From: Legionella tucsonensis | GTDB lineage: Bacteria > Pseudomonadota > Gammaproteobacteria > Legionellales > Legionellaceae | Direction: 5' to 3' | NCBI RefSeq assembly: GCF_001468035.1 | Contig: NZ_LNZA01000001.1 | Span: 827,020-891,019 of the forward strand | DNA length: 64,000 bases | Shown here: positions 60,462-64,000 of the stretch, in pieces | How positions within the stretch are numbered: position 1 is the first letter of the stretch | How the letters are laid out: the number at the start of each line of letters is the position of its first letter | Made by a program: the position numbers and the translations under genes | The notes under the pieces: generated by a model | Told to the model about the DNA's origin: nothing | What the model saw: the letters and a program-made list of their open reading frames with translations, nothing else | Databases searched by the model: none

Positions 60462-61265
60462 TTATGTAAAATCAAAATGATAAGCAACTGAAGCAACGAT
60501 TTCGTTTAAGAAAAGATGCTTTGTTTCGAAAGGTGTGATCAAGCCCGCATCACCGCTAACGGCATCGAAGAATGAGTTTTCAGTGCGCAATGTACCTGCA
60601 TCAACAAAGCGATAGCCAAGCCCAATGCTGATTTTTTCATTAAAAAAGTAATCTGCACCAACACCTGCATCCCAAGCAAAGCTAGTCACTGAATCACCAG
60701 GAATACGAGTATCAAAAGTTATTGGATTACCACCGAACGTATGTTGTACGTTTCTTAGAGTACCTATTTGATTGTAAGCAAAGCCAATCCCTCCTTTAAC
60801 ATAAGGCACAAAGCCACCCCAATTTACAGTGGGTTTCAAAATCAGATCAAATAGGAACGTTTGGACATCGATGTCATCTGCCTCAAAATGATCTTCCAGG
60901 TAGAAATTGGGATCAGCAGGATTAATTCCATAGTTGGAATGAAGAAAATAATCATAGCCACTTCGGTAGTCCCAAGTAAATTGGACAGCTACGTTGGGGT
61001 TGTATTGATAGCCAACAAATGCACCTCCAAAACCACCAATCCCGATGTTACGATTCCAGTCAGAGTTAGTTGGTACAAGGATACGAAGAGGCTCTCTTCC
61101 ACCCAGGTCAGGCGCAAAATGCGTGTTTAAAGAGATAGAGGCTCCGCCTTCAGCACCGATATAAAATCTTGGTACCGAAGAAACAACATCTCCCATCGCA
61201 CCTGCAGTGGCTAAACTATTAAATCCCACACACAAGGCTGTTGTAGCAATTGCCTTTAACTTCAT
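60462..61265 (-). CDS. outer-membrane beta-barrel protein (opacity-like)
   Basis: The 267-residue protein has a signal peptide (cleavage near ATAGA, about 22) and a chain of amphipathic strands such as RFYIGAEGGASISL, GGFGGAFVGYQYNP, VPYVKGGIGFAYNQ and ISIGLGYRFVDAGTL, ending with the C-terminal aromatic pattern YHFDFT expected for BAM recognition. It fits the eight-stranded surface-antigen family common in Legionella. Function unknown. GGAG precedes the ATG. Confidence 0.88.
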   Translation of the reverse strand: MKLKAIATTALCVGFNSLATAGAMGDVVSSVPRFYIGAEGGASISLNTHFAPDLGGREPLRILVPTNSDWNRNIGIGGFGGAFVGYQYNPNVAVQFTWDYRSGYDYFLHSNYGINPADPNFYLEDHFEADDIDVQTFLFDLILKPTVNWGGFVPYVKGGIGFAYNQIGTLRNVQHTFGGNPITFDTRIPGDSVTSFAWDAGVGADYFFNEKISIGLGYRFVDAGTLRTENSFFDAVSGDAGLITPFETKHLFLNEIVASVAYHFDFT

Positions 61266-61550
61266 ATTATCTTAGTCTCCATTCTAATGTTATTTTTGAG
61301 CTAATTTCTAAGTTTAGAAAACACTGGAGTAGGGTGGTCTAATAGTAATAAGAGGACACCTAATCCATGGCACTAAATTAATGGTTATAATACAATATAT
61401 TTCATTGTTGTTTGATACATCATCAGATGATAAATAAAAAATATTGATATTGAAACATGCTACTACCATGAACGTTAAATAGCAAATTTCTCCACGGAAC
61501 TCGGATAATAATGTGGTATTAATCCTGGATTACTTTGCTCTCGATTGACA

Positions 61551-64000
61551 CTATGTTCTTTTCTCGCCATTTAACTGATTAAGCAAAGAGTTGATTTCAA
61601 AAATACGCTCTTCTGATGCAGTATTATTTAGGGTAAAACGTAAGCGTTGAGGGCCTTCCATTTGGTACCTTTTGGCTTGCACTTGAATTAAACTAATCAA
61701 TACTCCTGGATCAATAGAAGGATTTTCACTAAATTCCAGTTTGCCTTGTTGTGCACCGGCACTGATTTTTTGGATGCCCATTTCTGCAGCTTTTAATTTT
61801 AATTCAGTAATCAGTAATAAATGTTTCACTTGTTGCGGTAACAAACCAAACCGATCAATCAATTCAATTTGCAAATCATGTAATTGTTCTTTACTTTTTG
61901 CGTTCGCAATTCGTTTGTACATAATAAGTCGATTGTGAATATCAGGAACGTACTCTTCAGGAATAATGGCACTGATTCGTAAATCAATCTCAGGTCCTTG
62001 ATGCATAGGCGCAGATAGCTCGGGTGTTTTTCCTTCTTTTAAATCATGCACTGCTTTATCAAGCATCTCCATAAATAAATTGAATCCAACTGCTTGCATG
62101 TTTCCGCTTTGTTCGGCACCTAATAGTTCACCTGCTCCGCGAATTTCCAGATCATGTGTTGCTAGAGTGAATCCTGCACCAAGATCTTCCAATGATACAA
62201 TTGCTTCCAGCCGTTTGACGGCATCAGCAGTTAATACTTTTTCATTAGGGGTAAGCAAGTAAGCGTATGCTTGATGATGAGAGCGGCCCACACGCCCACG
62301 CAACTGATGCAGTTGAGCTAAACCAAATTTATCCGCTCGATCGATAATAATTGTATTAGCTGTAGGAATATCAATACCGGTTTCAATGATTGTGGTACAA
62401 ACCAGTACATTGAAACGATGGTGGTAAAAATCTGACATTACGCGTTCCAACTCGCGCTCACGCATTTGCCCGTGTGCACTGCGGATTTTCGCCTCCGGAA
62501 CCAGGGTTTGTAAATCTTGGCATACCCGTTCAATTGTTTCTACATTATTATGTAAGAAAAAAACTTGCCCCCCTCTAAGGATTTCCCTCAGTATGGCTTC
62601 ACGAACTGTGGCGTCTTTTTTCTCTTGCCAGAATGTTTTAATTGCGAGACGTTTGGCTGGAGGGGTGGTCATTAGAGAAATATCTCTTATCCCTGCCATA
62701 GCCATATTCAGTGTTCTAGGAATTGGAGTAGCTGTCATGGATAAAATATCAACATGAGTTCGTAGAGCTTTGATGTGTTCTTTTTGTTTTACTCCAAAAC
62801 GATGTTCTTCATCAATAATGAGAAGCCCTAAATTTTTAAAGGCAATGTTACTTTGAAAAAGTTTATGTGTACCTATGACGATATCAACAGTTCCTGATTT
62901 CAAAGCAGCCAGCACCGTTTCAGTTTCTTTGCCTGAACGAAAACGCGAAAGCAATTCAATGTTGATAGGAAAATCGGCAAATCGATCGCGGAATGATTCA
63001 AAATGTTGTCCAGCGAGAAGGGTGGTAGGAACCAGGATACAGACTTGCTTGTTGCTTTGCACTGCAACAAAGGCAGCACGCATGGCCACTTCAGTTTTGC
63101 CAAATCCCACATCCCCGCAAATTAAACGATCCATAGGTCTTGGGGATTCCATGTCTTTTATTATTTGATCAATTGCTTGTAATTGATCAGGGGTTTCTGT
63201 AAAAGGGAAAGCACTGGCAAATTTAACATACTCATTGTGTTCTACCTTATATTGGTATCCAGGTTGCGCTTCTCTTTTCGCATAAAGGTCCAGCAGCTCA
63301 ATCGCTACATCATGAATTTTCTCGGCAGCTTTTTTCTTTTCTTTTTGCCATTGATCAGAACCCAGTTTATGCAAAGGAGCATGTTCGCTATCAACACCAG
63401 TGTATCGACTAATAAGGTGGAGTGAAGTAACTGGTACATAAATTTTGTCCTCGCCTGCATAGGTAAGAACCAAAAAATCGCTGGCAATTCCATTGGATTC
63501 TATATGTTGTAATCCTTGATAACGTCCCACACCAAACTGTAAATGAACTACAGGTGCACCAACGCGTAGTTCAGCCATATCACGGATAATTAGATCAGGG
63601 TCAACTGTCTTTTGTGCACCTCGTCTTTGCGGTGTGCTTTGTTCCCCAAATAATTGAGATTCCACGATAATTACGATATGACTTTGTTTTAATTCACATC
63701 CATAAATAAGATCCCCCGTGCTGATGTTGATCGGGGCTGTATCATTAATAAAGTCGTACCATGAAGCGTGTACTTTGGGGGAAATACCACTTGGTTTAAG
63801 CAGATCAAGTAACACTTCACGCCGTCCGGCACTTTCGACTACAATTAAATAACGAAGTGAGGAGTCTGCACAATAGTTGCGCAGTTGGTTTAAAGGTTCC
63901 TGTGTTTTCCTATCTATAGGTAGTTGTGGCCCTGGTACGATGTCAAAATTAACCACGGCTCCTTTTTTATCTGAAGGATTTTGGAACAAGCGAAGTTGTT
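61551..64000 (-). CDS. mfd: transcription-repair coupling factor Mfd, C-terminal part
   Basis: The frame runs off the right edge of the window; about 815 C-terminal residues are visible of a protein usually near 1150. The RNA-polymerase-interacting domain ([14 protein letters not shown]), Walker [24 protein letters not shown] and motif [17 protein letters not shown] are present, as is the C-terminal regulatory domain ([18 protein letters not shown]). Mfd removes RNA polymerase stalled at DNA lesions and recruits UvrA. The apparent TTG start at 63989 is internal. Confidence 0.97.
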   Translation of the reverse strand, partial: QLRLFQNPSDKKGAVVNFDIVPGPQLPIDRKTQEPLNQLRNYCADSSLRYLIVVESAGRREVLLDLLKPSGISPKVHASWYDFINDTAPINISTGDLIYGCELKQSHIVIIVESQLFGEQSTPQRRGAQKTVDPDLIIRDMAELRVGAPVVHLQFGVGRYQGLQHIESNGIASDFLVLTYAGEDKIYVPVTSLHLISRYTGVDSEHAPLHKLGSDQWQKEKKKAAEKIHDVAIELLDLYAKREAQPGYQYKVEHNEYVKFASAFPFTETPDQLQAIDQIIKDMESPRPMDRLICGDVGFGKTEVAMRAAFVAVQSNKQVCILVPTTLLAGQHFESFRDRFADFPINIELLSRFRSGKETETVLAALKSGTVDIVIGTHKLFQSNIAFKNLGLLIIDEEHRFGVKQKEHIKALRTHVDILSMTATPIPRTLNMAMAGIRDISLMTTPPAKRLAIKTFWQEKKDATVREAILREILRGGQVFFLHNNVETIERVCQDLQTLVPEAKIRSAHGQMRERELERVMSDFYHHRFNVLVCTTIIETGIDIPTANTIIIDRADKFGLAQLHQLRGRVGRSHHQAYAYLLTPNEKVLTADAVKRLEAIVSLEDLGAGFTLATHDLEIRGAGELLGAEQSGNMQAVGFNLFMEMLDKAVHDLKEGKTPELSAPMHQGPEIDLRISAIIPEEYVPDIHNRLIMYKRIANAKSKEQLHDLQIELIDRFGLLPQQVKHLLLITELKLKAAEMGIQKISAGAQQGKLEFSENPSIDPGVLISLIQVQAKRYQMEGPQRLRFTLNNTASEERIFEINSLLNQLNGEKRT

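Overview
The window is a stretch of an AT-rich gammaproteobacterial chromosome, most likely a Legionella other than L. pneumophila. I infer this from the gene content and wording of the proteins: a FleQ-type flagellar regulator, a complete ccm cytochrome c maturation operon, fused 2-oxoacid:ferredoxin oxidoreductase genes, small Cys-rich secreted proteins, and large coiled-coil proteins without recognisable families, of the kind seen among Legionella-specific and Dot/Icm effector-like genes. No tRNA, rRNA, CRISPR array, insertion sequence or prophage was seen.

Layout. 1-5.4 kb: 3' end of icd, then clpS-clpA and, directly abutting, a WaaE-like glycosyltransferase and an O-antigen-ligase-like protein. 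5.4-12.3 kb: thiD preceded by a short ThiM-like remnant, a Cys-rich exported protein, a rhomboid protease, xseA, a lipoprotein with a lipase-type GHSLG motif overlapping a flavin monooxygenase, and an SDR. 12.3-15 kb: a tiny unannotated acidic/proline-rich peptide gene and trpG-trpD-trpC. 15-18.3 kb: lptB-lptA-lptC-kdsC-kdsD (LPS transport and Kdo synthesis). 18.4-23.9 kb: mlaFEDCB, a BolA-family gene, murA and a Nif3-like gene, so this part is an envelope-biogenesis block transcribed away from the lpt/kds block. 24-27.7 kb: small exported proteins, fleQ and an acidic low-complexity protein. 27.8-35.3 kb: sohB and the ccmABCDEFGHI operon, interrupted between ccmB and ccmC by nested repeats. 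35.5-41.3 kb: an unknown protein, a universal stress protein, ribF-ileS-lspA.

41.3-51.3 kb is the least ordinary part: about 10 kb on the minus strand holding two tandem paralogous coiled-coil proteins, a KDPG-aldolase-like protein that has lost its Schiff-base lysine, a 641-residue coiled-coil protein with an internal 74-residue duplication, and a 1040-residue protein with many hydrophobic segments. It sits between housekeeping genes (lspA on one side, era on the other) and is the best candidate for an undescribed accessory or effector locus. 51.4-64 kb returns to housekeeping: era-recO-pdxJ-korA-korB, a Bax-inhibitor-1 family protein, a nitrilase-family amidase, tldD, an outer-membrane barrel protein, and the C-terminal two thirds of mfd running off the window end.

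Scattered through the intergenic gaps are two sets of palindromic repeats. One resembles CCTGGGTGAAGCG...CCCGGG hairpins (six copies); the other is about 60-140 bp long, with a CATAC/GTATG or GTACATG core and imperfect inverted ends. They account for most of the longer non-coding gaps. Many gene starts were moved downstream of the longest open frame on the basis of Shine-Dalgarno position; each case is noted.
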